Source: Lophium mytilinum
Lineage: Eukaryota > Ascomycota > Dothideomycetes > Mytilinidiales > Mytilinidiaceae
Reading direction: 5' to 3'
Assembly (NCBI GenBank): GCA_010093605.1
Contig: MU004182.1
Location: 2,465,195-2,529,194, forward strand
DNA: 64,000 bases
Position numbers and translations under genes: made by a program. The notes under the pieces are model-generated. The model saw only the letters and a list, made by a program, of their open reading frames with translations, was not told the DNA's origin and searched no databases. Below are positions 46,646-57,581 of the stretch, piece by piece (within the stretch, counting starts at the first letter, position 1; each line of letters starts with the position of its first letter).

Positions 46646-47464
46646 ATGTTTACTGGAATCGTCGAGATCTTAGGGAGTAAGTACCTCTGAGGATTGAAGG
46701 TCCTTGACCATAGGCTAAGCTAACTGCAGACAGCTGTTTCGGCGCTCGAGGAGCTTGACCAGACGGCCAGCGGAGGCGGCGGGACCTCGTTGACTATTTC
46801 GGACGCGCAGAACATTCTTGGAGATGCGAATCTGGGTGATAGCATAAGCATAAATGGTGAGTATCATGCTGTTCGATCCGAAGTAGATCCTAATAGTATC
46901 ATAGGCGCTTGCCTCACCATCACCGAGTTCGAGAAATCCTCCTTCAAAGTCGGCGTCGCCCCCGAAACCCTCCGCCGCACAAATCTAGGCTCGTTAAAGA
47001 AGGGCTCGATGGTCAACCTCGAGCGCGCAGTCTCCTCGTCCACACGTATGGGCGGACATTTCGTTCAAGGACATGTTGACACTGTCGCCTCGGTTGTGTC
47101 CGTGACACCAGACGGGAATGCGTTAACGTTCCGCTTCAAGCCCCGTGACCCTTCTGTGTTGCGGTACATCGTGGAGAAAGGATTCATCACATTGGATGGA
47201 GCAAGCCTAACGGTCACACAAATTCAAGACGGCCCGGATGGTTGGTGGGAGGTGATGCTGATCGCTTATACACAAGAACGCGTAGTTACAGCGGCCAAGA
47301 AACCCGGCGAGGAGGTCAACGTCGAGGTTGACATGGTCGGCAAATACGTGGAGAAGAGTGTGGCAGCCTACTTTGAAGACAAGGCTGGAACCGGAGACTT
47401 TGCAATTCTGGACAAGATGGTCTCGAGGATTGTGGACGAGAAGCTCAAGAATTCAACCAAATGA
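46646..47464 (+). CDS. RIB5: riboflavin synthase
   Basis: Joins two molecules of 6,7-dimethyl-8-ribityllumazine into riboflavin, the last step of vitamin B2 synthesis. Three exons (46646-46676, 46734-46856, 46905-47464) give 237 aa. The first exon encodes the conserved start MFTGIVEILG in a CCACC-ATG context. Two lumazine-binding repeats are visible: DSISINGACLTITEF with SFKVGVAPETLRRTNLG and GGHFVQGHVDTVA, then FITLDGASLTVTQI and VNVEVDMVGKYVEK. Intron 2 (46857-46904) is 48 bp with no stop in frame, so a retained form would add 16 residues inside the first repeat's active region and probably be inactive. Confidence 0.95.
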
Positions 47465-47833
47465 GCTTGACTGATTTGGCGCTCAAGCACTTCGACATGG
47501 GTCTTCTTGAATTGAAGCCCTTACAAATGGTAATATAGATACTAACACAGCTAGCTAAATCTGTCCACGCCTGCTTGCCATTGCTTGAGGTGCTTCAGAT
47601 CAAGGTAAAAGATTCGACGAGAAATGACAAACAAGAGATCACGAATCAGGCCCTTTATGAGAGCTCCATAGCCTACAGAAAACATCGTTTTGAGAACAAG
47701 CCTACATATTGTTAAAAGCTATTATAGTCATATTTCAGTCCGGTTTCCGATAAGCTTTGCTTCAACTTCCCGCTGCCCGAGTCCCCCACACACCCTTCCT
47801 AAAGATTATTTCCTACAAATCAGGAGGAATAAC
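47465..47833. other. intergenic between convergent RIB5 and AA9 genes
   Basis: 369 bp holding both 3' flanks. Nothing else seen. Confidence 0.45.
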
Positions 47834-49074
47834 TCACTGACACTGATAGTAATAAGGGGCTGAAACTCCAACGCACGTAGACCCGGACTACAAGACGATT
47901 AGTATCGTGAAATGTAGCTATCCATCCTCGAAGACACTTACAACACAAGTGGTACTTCCACTGAAAGTATTTCCACCACACTGGTCATACTTTGCCGCCG
48001 TACATACTGCACTATTTCCACCGCCTGCTGATACACTCGTACTTACAGGCACCGCCGACGTCTTCAGTGTCGTGTTCGGGACACCCGTGGCAGCAGCACC
48101 ATTGCATCCACTACCCGCAACCTTCTCACTGCCGCCGCTGTAGACAGCGGGACCTGGCACGACGTAGGTAGATAGCGCGGCGTGGATATTGATGAGAATG
48201 CCCGGATCACTAGCCGAATAGGCTCCAGGGAAATTGACTGTAGCGGGACTGGCTGAGCCGCCGCCGGATACTGTGAGTTGGTCTAAGATTTCCTCAGCAG
48301 ACTAACTATAAGCTAATAGGAGAGACAGAGGGCATACAGCAGCTCATATACAGCTGTGCGCCGCCAGAGGAGCTAGCAACGTGCAGCGCAATGACTTCAG
48401 CGCGGAGGAGATAGTCGCCCGCTTGGATATCCGATGGGATTTTGACCTGTTTGGATCGTGTCAAGGCCTAAATAACCAAGCTTCGACGATCAACTCACGT
48501 CCATCTTGCCACAGCAGGTATTCAGGTCACTTGTTCCCCATAGATCGTCGTCGCCTGTCCCCTTCCCGGTCGCCGTCCAACCGTCTTGGAAGATCTTGAA
48601 CCAGCCAGCAGACCCGTCGGCTGTGGAGGCGTCTGCGACCTTGGACATGTAGACGATTACTGGACCGTAGTGGGCGCCGCCGATGGCTTCATTGGAGCAA
48701 GAACGGTCACCATTTTGCTATCAAAGTGTGAACAGGTGTTGTGAGAGGTAGAGGATAGATATACTGCATGCATCTCAATTGTAACGCTTTGCCCAGCGGT
48801 AATGGCGCATTTGCCGCTCACGCCTTGGGCTCCTCCGACATTGCAGCGAACGTCAGTAGAGCTGACGCTGGTCACTGGGTTGTTGTTTGGTGGTAATCTG
48901 ACGCAGGTGCTGGCGTTTCTGATAGGTAAGGAAGCGTACGAAAGCCAGAGTGGATCTAGCAAAACTTATCTGATCAACTCCGTTGACCCATAGCTGCTGG
49001 AACGTTGAATGAGCTACGACAGTGTGGACAGCAGCCAGTGCGACGATGACGGATATAGCGAGAGACTTCATCAT
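47834..49074 (-). CDS. AA9 lytic polysaccharide monooxygenase with CBM1
   Basis: Secreted copper enzyme that cleaves cellulose oxidatively. Six exons (49074-48970, 48914-48765, 48717-48499, 48446-48338, 48282-47942, 47887-47834) give 325 aa. The signal peptide ([19 protein letters not shown]) is cut before the copper ligand His1 of [11 protein letters not shown]. The second copper His is in [11 protein letters not shown]; the axial Tyr and its Gln partner are in GAQLYMSC, and the outer-sphere His in VIALHVA. A Ser/Ala/Gly linker leads to a C-terminal CBM1 ([19 protein letters not shown], end PYYYQCQ), itself split by an intron. Intron 1 has no GT donor. ATG codons at 49074 and 49071 are adjacent and either could be used. 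Confidence 0.93.
48915..48971 (-). other. non-GT intron 1 of the AA9 gene
   Basis: Between WVNGVDQ and STCVRLPP a 52-55-bp insert must be removed. No GT donor gives the right frame. Two solutions fit: an AT-AC intron (donor ATAAGT, acceptor GAAAC, 48915-48969) or a GA-AG intron (donor GATAAG, acceptor ATCAG). ATAAGT matches the donor known for U2-type AT-AC introns. Confidence 0.55.
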
Positions 49075-49621
49075 AGGAAAGAAGTGTGGATTAGATCTCA
49101 ACCAGGTCTAAGACATCAGCGCCGAAGCTTTGGGCTCTTCTTATATCCTCCCGATATAGCTCTCTCCGCTATCGTGCGGTTCTTGTTATATCGGTGCATC
49201 CCAATTTTATATTGGACTTCATTTCGAAAGCATCAGTGCAAGGGAAAGAAAAAAAGCTTGATTCTCCACACTCCATTTGAGAGCATTGTGCATGGTTCCA
49301 GAGCGAGCTTTGGTAACATTATCGGAGCTTGTATGGGAAGATGAGCTTTTCTCCACACTGTCGCTAATGAAAAGCAATATATCCGGTATTGCGGGAATAC
49401 AGCCGCGAGACCTCGCGTAGCTTTCAGTTAGATGAGATCTAGATTCCCTTAGTTTTCAGTTGTTTCTGGAAATTTTGAGGTCCTTCAACAATTGAGCAAC
49501 AAGCTATATACACTTGACTGCAGAATTTGGTCCAAATAATATATAGACTAACCCTGGTTTCGGTCTTTACTTCCATCAAAAGACTATTCTCATTAATCAA
49601 CTCCTAGGTTTCCATTCTTTG
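49075..49621. other. AA9 promoter and GH105 3' flank
   Basis: 547 bp between two minus-strand genes. A TATA box for AA9 is listed separately. The rest is AT-rich without genes. Confidence 0.45.
49140..49145 (-). promoter_or_regulatory. TATA box of the AA9 gene
   Basis: TATAAG in the minus-strand context GGATATAAGAAGAG, 66 bp before the ATG at 49074. This spacing suits a strongly inducible secreted-enzyme gene. Confidence 0.5.
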
Positions 49622-50758
49622 TTATATGAACGTTCTAAGAAACTCTCCTAATGCCATGATCGCCATTGCTTGCCCATACGGCATACTCGTCAATTTGATA
49701 TCCTTATAATGCTGCAGTGTCGACCCCATAGCCGTACCGAAGCTAACATCCAAGAGCTCCCCATCTTTACTCACCTTCCCCAGGACCGCTTTCACAGCTT
49801 TGACCGCCACCTCCTCAAACTCCTTCCCAATATACCGCTTCCTAACAGCCTTCAGCATCCCGTACGCAAACCCCGCCGTCGCCGACGCCTCCTCATAGCT
49901 CCCCTCACTCTCCGCAATATCCAACAACGTCCGCCACATCCCACTATCCGCCTGCAGCCTCTTCAGCGCCTGACACTGCGCCGTCAGCACATCCACCAAC
50001 CACACCCTCACCGGATCCCCCTCCCCCAACCCCAGCATCTCAATAAAATCCGGAATCGCAACCGTCAGCCAACTATTCCCCCTCGCCCACCTCGCCCGCG
50101 CAAAATTATGCCCCAACCTCCCCGCTGCCCCCTCCTCACCCTCGAACTTCCACCCATGGAAAAACAGCCCCGTCTCCGTGTCGAACAGGTACTGCACATG
50201 CAGCAAAAACTGCCGCGTCGCCTCCTCCACATACCGTGGCCGCCGTAGCACGAGCCCGATCTTGGCGAGCGGCAGCACCGTCATCATGAGCGTGTCGTCC
50301 CACAGCTCGTTCGCGTTCGTCGAGTTATACGTGACGTGCTGCATGCCGCCGAAGCGGGTGCGGGGCAGCTCGTGCATGGCCCACTCGGCCCACGCGTCGA
50401 GCCAGGGCTCGTACGTGCGCTCCTTCGTGTCTTCATAGAGATACGCGAGCGTGAGGAAGGGGGACATGGTGTTGATGTTTTTGGTGGTGCCTTTGGCGAG
50501 CTGGGTGGCGAACCAGTCTTTGATGATGGTGAGAGTGGGTGCGGAGCCGGTGAGGGTGTGGTATTGCCATAGGCCGTAGAGGCCGATGCCGTGCGTCCAT
50601 TCCCAGTCGTTCCAGCCTTTGGTGTCGATGACGCGGCCGTCGGCGAGGTGGAGCAGGAATTCGCCAGAGGGGTCGGAGATGTGCACGAGGTTGTGGATTA
50701 GGAGGTCTATGGTGGAGTGGATGGTGGTGGAGGAGAGGTTGTGGGCTTGCAGGGCCAT
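49622..50758 (-). CDS. glycoside hydrolase family 105, unsaturated rhamnogalacturonyl hydrolase
   Basis: Splits the unsaturated galacturonyl residue from rhamnogalacturonan or pectin disaccharides made by lyases. Single exon, 378 aa. There is no signal peptide, so it acts inside the cell. Family landmarks: GWNDWEWTHGIGLYGLWQY, the catalytic Asp in ELWDDTLMMTVLPLAKIG, GLFFHGWKFEG, ARWARGNSWLTVAIPDF and SATAGFAYGMLKAVRK, all as in YteR-type enzymes. It is divergent from an MFS permease. Codon endings switch abruptly: the first ~170 codons end mostly in C, the rest mostly in G or T, with the change near 50240. Confidence 0.93.
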   Translation of the reverse strand: MALQAHNLSSTTIHSTIDLLIHNLVHISDPSGEFLLHLADGRVIDTKGWNDWEWTHGIGLYGLWQYHTLTGSAPTLTIIKDWFATQLAKGTTKNINTMSPFLTLAYLYEDTKERTYEPWLDAWAEWAMHELPRTRFGGMQHVTYNSTNANELWDDTLMMTVLPLAKIGLVLRRPRYVEEATRQFLLHVQYLFDTETGLFFHGWKFEGEEGAAGRLGHNFARARWARGNSWLTVAIPDFIEMLGLGEGDPVRVWLVDVLTAQCQALKRLQADSGMWRTLLDIAESEGSYEEASATAGFAYGMLKAVRKRYIGKEFEEVAVKAVKAVLGKVSKDGELLDVSFGTAMGSTLQHYKDIKLTSMPYGQAMAIMALGEFLRTFI

Positions 50759-51360
50759 GTTTTTGATATCTGAAAAGAGTAGATGGGTGAGGAAAGTAGG
50801 AAATCAGAATTGAGTCTAGTACGAAGTAGATCTATATGTATGGACGGAGAAGTGGAGGGATGAAAGCAAGCAAGGCTGAGCCAGTTCTTACGACTTAAAA
50901 TATATTGATAGGCTTCGAAGCATATAACCACCGAAGGTTCGGATATACGTACCGACACGTGAGCGTAGTTGTCATGGAGCACTTGACAAGAATTCGCGGT
51001 GTCGGTCTTGACTCGGCCGCCTTTTGACCGATATGCCGAAACAGCCGACTCACGAGTCACTGCTCTACACTACTATTTCTTGGCTGTACAATTTGCGGGG
51101 ACCCTCGGCGTGGAGGAGCAAGTAAAGTCCTAATTAGAGCATCGTTTGTGGATGGATAAACTAACTGATCTGCAATGCCATTCCGGTGGATCTGTGTCCG
51201 AGGCTGCTACCGTGTGGGGAGTGGAGCGAGGGTAAGGTGATGCATGGGGTGTGGGGAGAGTATATTACGGGGTATGGGGTAGATATCTCCACAAGCCTCA
51301 AACCAGTCTATCTTTCTACTTTTTATATTTGTTTCTCCTGGCTAGGAAAGAGTCGAGACA
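50759..51360. promoter_or_regulatory. shared promoter of GH105 and the Dal5-type MFS gene
   Basis: 602 bp between two start codons facing apart. Joint control is inferred from geometry and matching functions. No regulator site was identified with confidence. Confidence 0.5.
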
Positions 51361-53141
51361 ATGGGCAACAAGGAGCTCAGCCATGATATCGTCGTGCCCT
51401 CGAACACCCCACCTAGAGAAGACGTGGACATGAAGAAGAGTCAAGAAATGACGGATATCTCTCAAATCGAGAGGGTCATATCGCCGGGGGATGTGATCAA
51501 AGATCACATGAACTACGACCGTATCGATAAAGAACTCGCAAAGTATGCGCAGGCGGGAAGAATCGACATCACAGAGGCAGAGAACAAAAGGTTGAGGAGG
51601 ATGATTGATAAGAGGGTGTTACCGGTCATGATATTCACGTACTTCCTTCAGGCGCTCGACAAGGGGACGCTCAGCTTCGCTTCGATTATGGGTATCAAGA
51701 AGGATGCACACCTGGTGGGACAGCAGGTACCTACATCCCCGAGCACTCTCAACTCACCTACAGCTCAAAGACGAAAGCTAAATCCTCACAGTACTCGTGG
51801 CTCACCACTTGTATCTACATCGCCGTACTAATCGTCGAATATCCAACCAATTGGCTGATACAGCGCGTCCCCATCGCCAAATATTTGGGAGCCAACATCA
51901 TCCTTTGGAGCATAACACTCGCTCTCCACGCCGCCTGTCGAAGTTTTCCAGCTCTCGTGGCTGTTCGAACTCTCCTCGGTATCTTCGAAGCTGTCTGCCA
52001 GCCCTCATTCCTCGTGATGAGCTCGATGTGGTACAAGCGCGATGAGCAAGCCCAAATAGTGACGTATTGGTACATGATGAACGGAGGGCAGCAAATTGTA
52101 GGCGGACTTTTAGCGTACTGTTTCAGTCTGATCCACCATGGACCATTGAAGAGCTGGCAAGCTATCTTCCTGACCTACGGGTGCTTCTCAGTCCTATGGG
52201 GGCTCTTTGTCCTGTGGTGGCTTCCAGGTATGAGAACCATCCCTCTATACCCTGTGTCTAGGTACTGATAGGTTATTCCAGACAGCCCCATGCGCGCTAA
52301 GTGTTTCTCAGAGGAGGACAAAGCCCTCATGGTCGAACGCGTTCGTTCAAACCAAACCGGTCTCCAAAACAAAACCTTCCGATCCGAGCAACTAAAGGAA
52401 GCCTTACTCGATCCACAATCCTGGTGCTATTGTTTGATCGCGATCTGCACTACCCTCCCAACCTCCGGACTCGGAGCCTTCGCGAACATCATCATTTCCG
52501 GATTCGATTTCACAGTCCTGCAGACACAGCTGCTGGCCATGGTCCTCGGCGCCGTGATCGTCCTCATCCTGCTCTCTTCAACCTGGCTAGTCAGGAAGAC
52601 GGGGCAGAACCTGATAGTCATGGGAGTATTCGTGATTCCGTGAGCCATTCCAGTCTCTCCTCCCGTCATCAATCTAACCCTCTTCAGTTCTTTCGTCGGT
52701 ACCATAGTCCTCATGACAGTCGAAAACCACAACAAAGCCAGCCAAGTCGGCCTGCTCATCTCCTACTACATCGTGCTCTCCTTCTGGGCGGCACAAACCC
52801 TCGCTATGTCGATGATCTCGCGCAATATCGCCGGCCAAACCAAGAAGACGGCCGTCGTTGCGATGAACTTCGTCGCATGGGCTACGGGTAATGCAATTGG
52901 GCCGCAAGTCTTCCTAGACTGGAACGCGCCGCGGTATCTCATCGCGTTTGCCGTGCACATGGGCTGTTACTGCTTGCTGGTGCTGGTGATTGTGTTTCTG
53001 CGGTGGGAGTTGAAGCGGCGGAACGAGGCAAAGGATAGGCTGGCGGAGGCGGGAGTGAGGGAGGCGAATGATGAGAGCTTGGTGCATGCGTTTGATGATC
53101 TAACGGATCGGGAGAACCCGAACTTCAGGTATATGTTCTGA
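51361..53141 (+). CDS. MFS transporter, anion:cation symporter (Dal5/Tna1) family
   Basis: Proton-coupled importer of organic anions. Four exons (51361-51726, 51792-52227, 52282-52639, 52688-53141) give 537 aa with about 12 hydrophobic segments. Family landmarks: RRMIDKRVLPVMIFTYFLQA then LDKGTLSFASIMGI, YPTNWLIQRVPIAKYLGANI, RTLLGIFEAVCQPSFLVMSS, WYKRDEQAQIVTYWYMMNG, and in the second half ISRNIAGQTKKTAVVAMNF and ATGNAIGPQVF. It shares a promoter with the intracellular GH105 enzyme, so uptake of an unsaturated pectin disaccharide or uronate is a sensible guess. The tail (from about 52960) is strongly G-ending in codon use. Confidence 0.9.
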
Positions 53142-55554
53142 GAATCGGGTTGATGGGGCAGTAAATAAAAAATCTTGGGTCTTGAGCAAACCTTGAAATT
53201 ACCTTGATCCCATTACTCGTGACCTGATCTCCTCCCATGCCCTACAAGAACCTAGTTTCGAACCTGAGTAGTATAATAGCGCTGTCAGGCTATATGATTG
53301 TAGAGGAATGATTAAGGTTAGCCTTGTACTCATGGAGGTTGTGTAAATAGCACGAAGGTGAGTATATGTGAGATATCACCTATCAAGGCGACCAATACGT
53401 TCTTCATTAGGAGTGTTGTGGGAATTATACCAATGTGTAAGATACAGAAACGGAGAAAAGATTGAAGTGCCTAGCGCTTGATCGGTATGCGTATGTCTGT
53501 TATTACTTGTAGTGCTTCAGCACATCCAGAGATCCGGAACAGAAGTATGACTAGCATTGTGACTGGGCTGGAGACAAGAAGGGACGAAATCTCGGGCTCA
53601 TGAGACTGATTATACTTTTGATAACGAGTACGGAAAGGAAATACCTTAGAAGAATCACGTATAACCTGCATAAGCGTGTCTGCCGTTGTTTGCCGTTGCG
53701 TAAAGAGATAGCAGGCTACTAAAGTAAATGACTTACCTCTTGTCCAGATTTCGGAAAGCCGATTGAAGGTATTCAGACAGCTTCAGAACAGTGCATAAAG
53801 ATTTCGACATGATTCTAATTCTGCTGGCATACTAAGCACGATGAAGGTTGTCTACTGACCTCCTAGAGAGCTGCAAGTCTGAAATTGGAACTCTTTGTCC
53901 ATTCTGATAGTCATGTGGTGCACCCCTGACAGTATCGTCCTCATGGCATGATTATAGCACAGAGATCCGAATCGCCTCGTGTTGCCAGATTACGACTTCC
54001 CGCGAGGGCCGGTAAAGCCCCGTAATCGCACATCAAAAGCGGTGAGAGCCGCATGGGCGAGAGCCGCATGGGTTGAGCATCGGCAAGGTCGGCTCTAGAA
54101 AACAGGCATTGGGGATATAATGATGAAAAGCGGCACAATCCCTGGGGCAATCCAGCGGCTAGACGATAGATGACCGCTACTGATGCCGTTCTCGTGAGGC
54201 TCCGTGATTCAGGACTGGTTGAAGTCTCTAATTGCGTGTGAGGCTGGTTGAGATGCTGGAGGAAATGAAACGTGCGAGTCAACGGGCTGGGCCGTCATCG
54301 ATGCTCTGAGACTGACAAAGACGGGTGCCACCGGAGCCGTAACAGGCGCCGTGGTGAATGCAAGCCGCCACATAAGGTGGGCAGTCGGCGGTGATGAAGC
54401 CGGGGCTGCCTCTCAATTGCGGTTGGTGAGCATTCGGTCGGTTCGGGGTGGAGGTTCAGGTCCGTCTGACAGAATGGTGGAGGGGTGTTCGGCATGGGAT
54501 CGTTTAGGCCTGCCAGGCCGAGCGGTGCTGAGTGGTGGACACTAGGGGACGACAGGCAGCCAGGGCTTGCTTCTGGAGCTCGATCCCGGAGGCCTCGTGT
54601 GCTCGCGGAGGTGGGCTGTCTGGACCAAGAAGTGGCAGTTTATAATCTGTGGTTCAATTCGATCCTCCTATCCTTGAGGGACACTAGGCACTATCATATC
54701 ATCGTGTACACCTCTATAGCACCGCCTGAGGTCCATAGTCTGTTATTGTTATTTGCAGAAGAATAGCTCTAGCAAGCCTGATAGCTCTCTGGGCCGCCGC
54801 AAACGGTATTGAAGTGCCACTTTTGCGCCGCGGGGGCTGGGGTGAGGGTGGGCGGCGCTGAGCTGCAGATGGCCAGGTCTTCAACCCAACGAACGCATAT
54901 CGCGGGCCGCCACCTGGCAGAACGTGGCAACCCGTGGCAGCCAGGAAGTGTGCGAATCAGGCCGTGTTTGCCGGGGCGCAGACGTGGAGGCACAGACGGG
55001 GGCTTTGAGATGGCAGCGTCGTCGTCCAGTGAGCGGCAGGAGGCCGATGTTTCAGAAAAACTCTGCCCAGGAGTGCCCCGCTCGCTGTACGGAAATGCGG
55101 CCGTAGCGAAGTGGCAGTTCCAAAAAGAAAGGAAGGGCCCACGTGGTGGAGGGCGCCGGGGCGACTTCAACACCATCCCCAGACTGTCTTGAACCCTTCC
55201 ACTTGGTCTGCTCCCATCCACGACGCTTGTCGCGCTCCAATCCGCTCACGCACGCCGTCACCTCCGCACCCTGCACCGCCAAACCAGACAAGATCGGCCC
55301 CTTGCTGATCCAAGGCGAGCCGGACGGTGAAACGCGAAACGCACGACGCCCCCCCGAACCCGCTGATCCTGACGCTGTCGACCTGCCCTGAGAGAACCCA
55401 CACTCCTCCACCCTCCCGCTGCATATACCCGCCGTCAACCTGTGAATCTACCGACTTCACCACCTGCCACACCTCGTCTGCACATCCCGCATCGCAGCAC
55501 CACTCCACGCCGAGCCCCCTCAACCACAGCCCGCTGCACGACCCAGCCGGCAAC
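53142..55554. other. gene-poor region, 2.4 kb
   Basis: No gene is supported. A 16-bp direct duplication (GAGAGCCGCATGGG type) sits at about 54043-54072. From 54800 the sequence becomes GC-rich and the last 300 bp are pyrimidine-rich on the plus strand, as in a promoter for the gene at 55555. Confidence 0.5.
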
Positions 55555-56076
55555 ATGACCAACTCCCTAGAATCCTCGAGGCCAATCCTCGCCAACGTGA
55601 GCTCCCCTCTGCACGCGCTCTGCGTGTTCGTTATACAACCCCGCCAGCCGCCTTTGAGGCTGTGTGGCCGTTCGACGCTGTGAAGCTCTCGCCTCCTATG
55701 ACAACCTTCTAACAGTCTGCAGCCTTCCAACTACCGCGCCAGCACCCGCCTATCCACCTACTCCGCCACTCCTACTCTCACACCCTCAATTGCGCCCTCG
55801 CATCTCTCAAACGCCTCGTCAACTGCCGGCGACCCCCGTGCACATGACATCAAGTCGTGGAATGCCGGCTTCGAGCGCCTCGAGGACAAGCGACTCCAAC
55901 AACAACGCTATGTCGTGACCCCGGAGAAGAACGAGGACATGGGCAAGCTGGCTCTAGGCGCGAAACTGGAACGCGCTCTTGGCCGGCGCATGACAGGCCA
56001 GGATGCCGTCTTCGTGCAAAAGCACCGCAAGGCTGAGAGTTCCGATCTAATGGACGAGAAGAAGGTCAGCACATAG
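55555..56076 (+). CDS. small conserved fungal protein, function unknown
   Basis: Two exons (55555-55596, 55723-56076) give 131 aa. The first exon encodes MTNSLESSRPILAN; the 126-bp intron starts GTGAGC and has branch site CTTCTAAC and acceptor CTGCAG. The protein continues PSNYRASTRLSTYSATPTL, a Ser/Thr-rich part, then charged FERLEDKRLQQQRYVVTPEK and the best-conserved looking end KLALGAKLERALGRRMTGQD. I recall this KLERALGRRMTGQD-type end from other filamentous fungi but no function. No signal peptide or membrane helix. Continuous reading frame across 131 residues and clean splice signals support it. Confidence 0.7.
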
Positions 56077-57581
56077 ATCCTGTGCTGCGTTCGTTCTTTG
56101 GCTTGATTCTATCCTGGCAAGATGGCGGAGACACCATGTGGCTGCTGTTGGAGTTGTGTTTTGGAGCGCCGGACAATTGACGGGTCGGGAATTGGGATTA
56201 CCAGGCACATGTTTTCAGCGCCGTGAGAGCATCAGCATGCGAGAGATACCTTTTCATTACGTTACTACTCACCCTCATACGACGAATCGAGGCGAGCTAC
56301 GAAGAATCCGTGATTGAGGCATGGACTGATAGACGAGTTGATGGTGGAACCTGATGTTGCTTCCTGCGTGTTTCTCTCTTTGATTTCTTTACGTCACCGC
56401 CCTCATCATATACCTACTTTTTCCTTTGAGGGTTTCCGTGCTTTATCCATGTAATTCTTGAGCAAACGTCTGGGGTTAAAGGATTCTGATAATTTTGGGC
56501 TGGATGCCTTGAGTAATGGCATTTCGGAGCATATCACAAAAACATTCCTACGTCTTATGCGGAAAGTAACGGTGACGAGTCCGGATTATATCAGAGGTGC
56601 ATCAAAAGAAGTATCCTTAAATCACCATGAATGGACCCCCAGCGTTGTTCTCTGCGCCGCCCGTCTAAAGACTCACCCAGCCTTCTCTTGTGAAACCCAC
56701 AAACGGTCCCCGTCAGCACTACCACCTCTTTCCGCTCCGCCATCCCGTCACCGTGCCCTTCTCCTGTTCTCCGTGACGCCAAGCCCCACCTTCACCGCCG
56801 ATCTAGTAATTTCCTCCTATCAACGCACTGAATCTCTACCGCTAACCACACCGACAGGCACGATCTCACACCAGCCGATCTCGAAGTCGCGTGACCCAAG
56901 CACCCAAGCCACCGGTTAGCTCCATTCGGACTAGAGTGACGCTGGCTCAAACCCTGAGTTCTTGCCCTCTCGAAAGATAGTGTGGACCTTACAAAGGTAC
57001 GTGTTCTCCTCGATATGAAAAGACGTTACTACCCACACCGAAGCATTTATCTGGCCTCAAAAAGTATGGCACGTGGTACTAATAAACCGTCCACTCACGC
57101 CCGATTCACTGCCGCGAGCCAGGGTGTCTACGCGAGGGGTAATAATAGCTTCGGTTGGTCTTCACCATGCTCGCGCAGCGCAAGCGATCTGCTTCCATCT
57201 CGCTTCTGTGCGAATGCCCAGTCCACGATGTCGGGCATCCCAGAAATCCCTTCTCTATCGACAGCAACTGTTGCCCAGAAAGCCTCGCGCTTGGAGCACT
57301 TGTCTCTATTTGGCTTGCGGCAATGAACGACCATGCTGTTTTCGTTGTCATGTGCGCGTAGGTCAATAATATATCTAATTATGAGGACGGCTAAAGCGGG
57401 CTGTACGACTGTGGTGCCTTCTGCTACGTCACGCGTCAGTTGCGTTCGTTGCTTCCCAAATGTAATCTGCCTCTACGAGCTCTAACCATTTCTCTATCGT
57501 CCATGCTCTAACAACATCCTTCAAACTCAACTTCCAAATTCTCCACTCTCCACTACCAACTCTATAATCCTCCATACAAAC
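56077..57581. other. intergenic, 1.5 kb
   Basis: A plus-strand open frame at 56458-56919 starts without ATG and is low complexity. The last 60 bp before 57582 are a CT-rich leader (CTCCACTCTCCACTACC). Nothing else is supported. Confidence 0.45.

Noticed and set aside
54043-54072. 16-bp direct duplication (GAGAGCCGCATGGG type)
   Set aside because: Only two copies; a simple slippage event without further context.
55167-55730. 187-residue minus-strand open frame
   Set aside because: Antisense to the first exon and intron of the 131-aa gene, low complexity, no family content.
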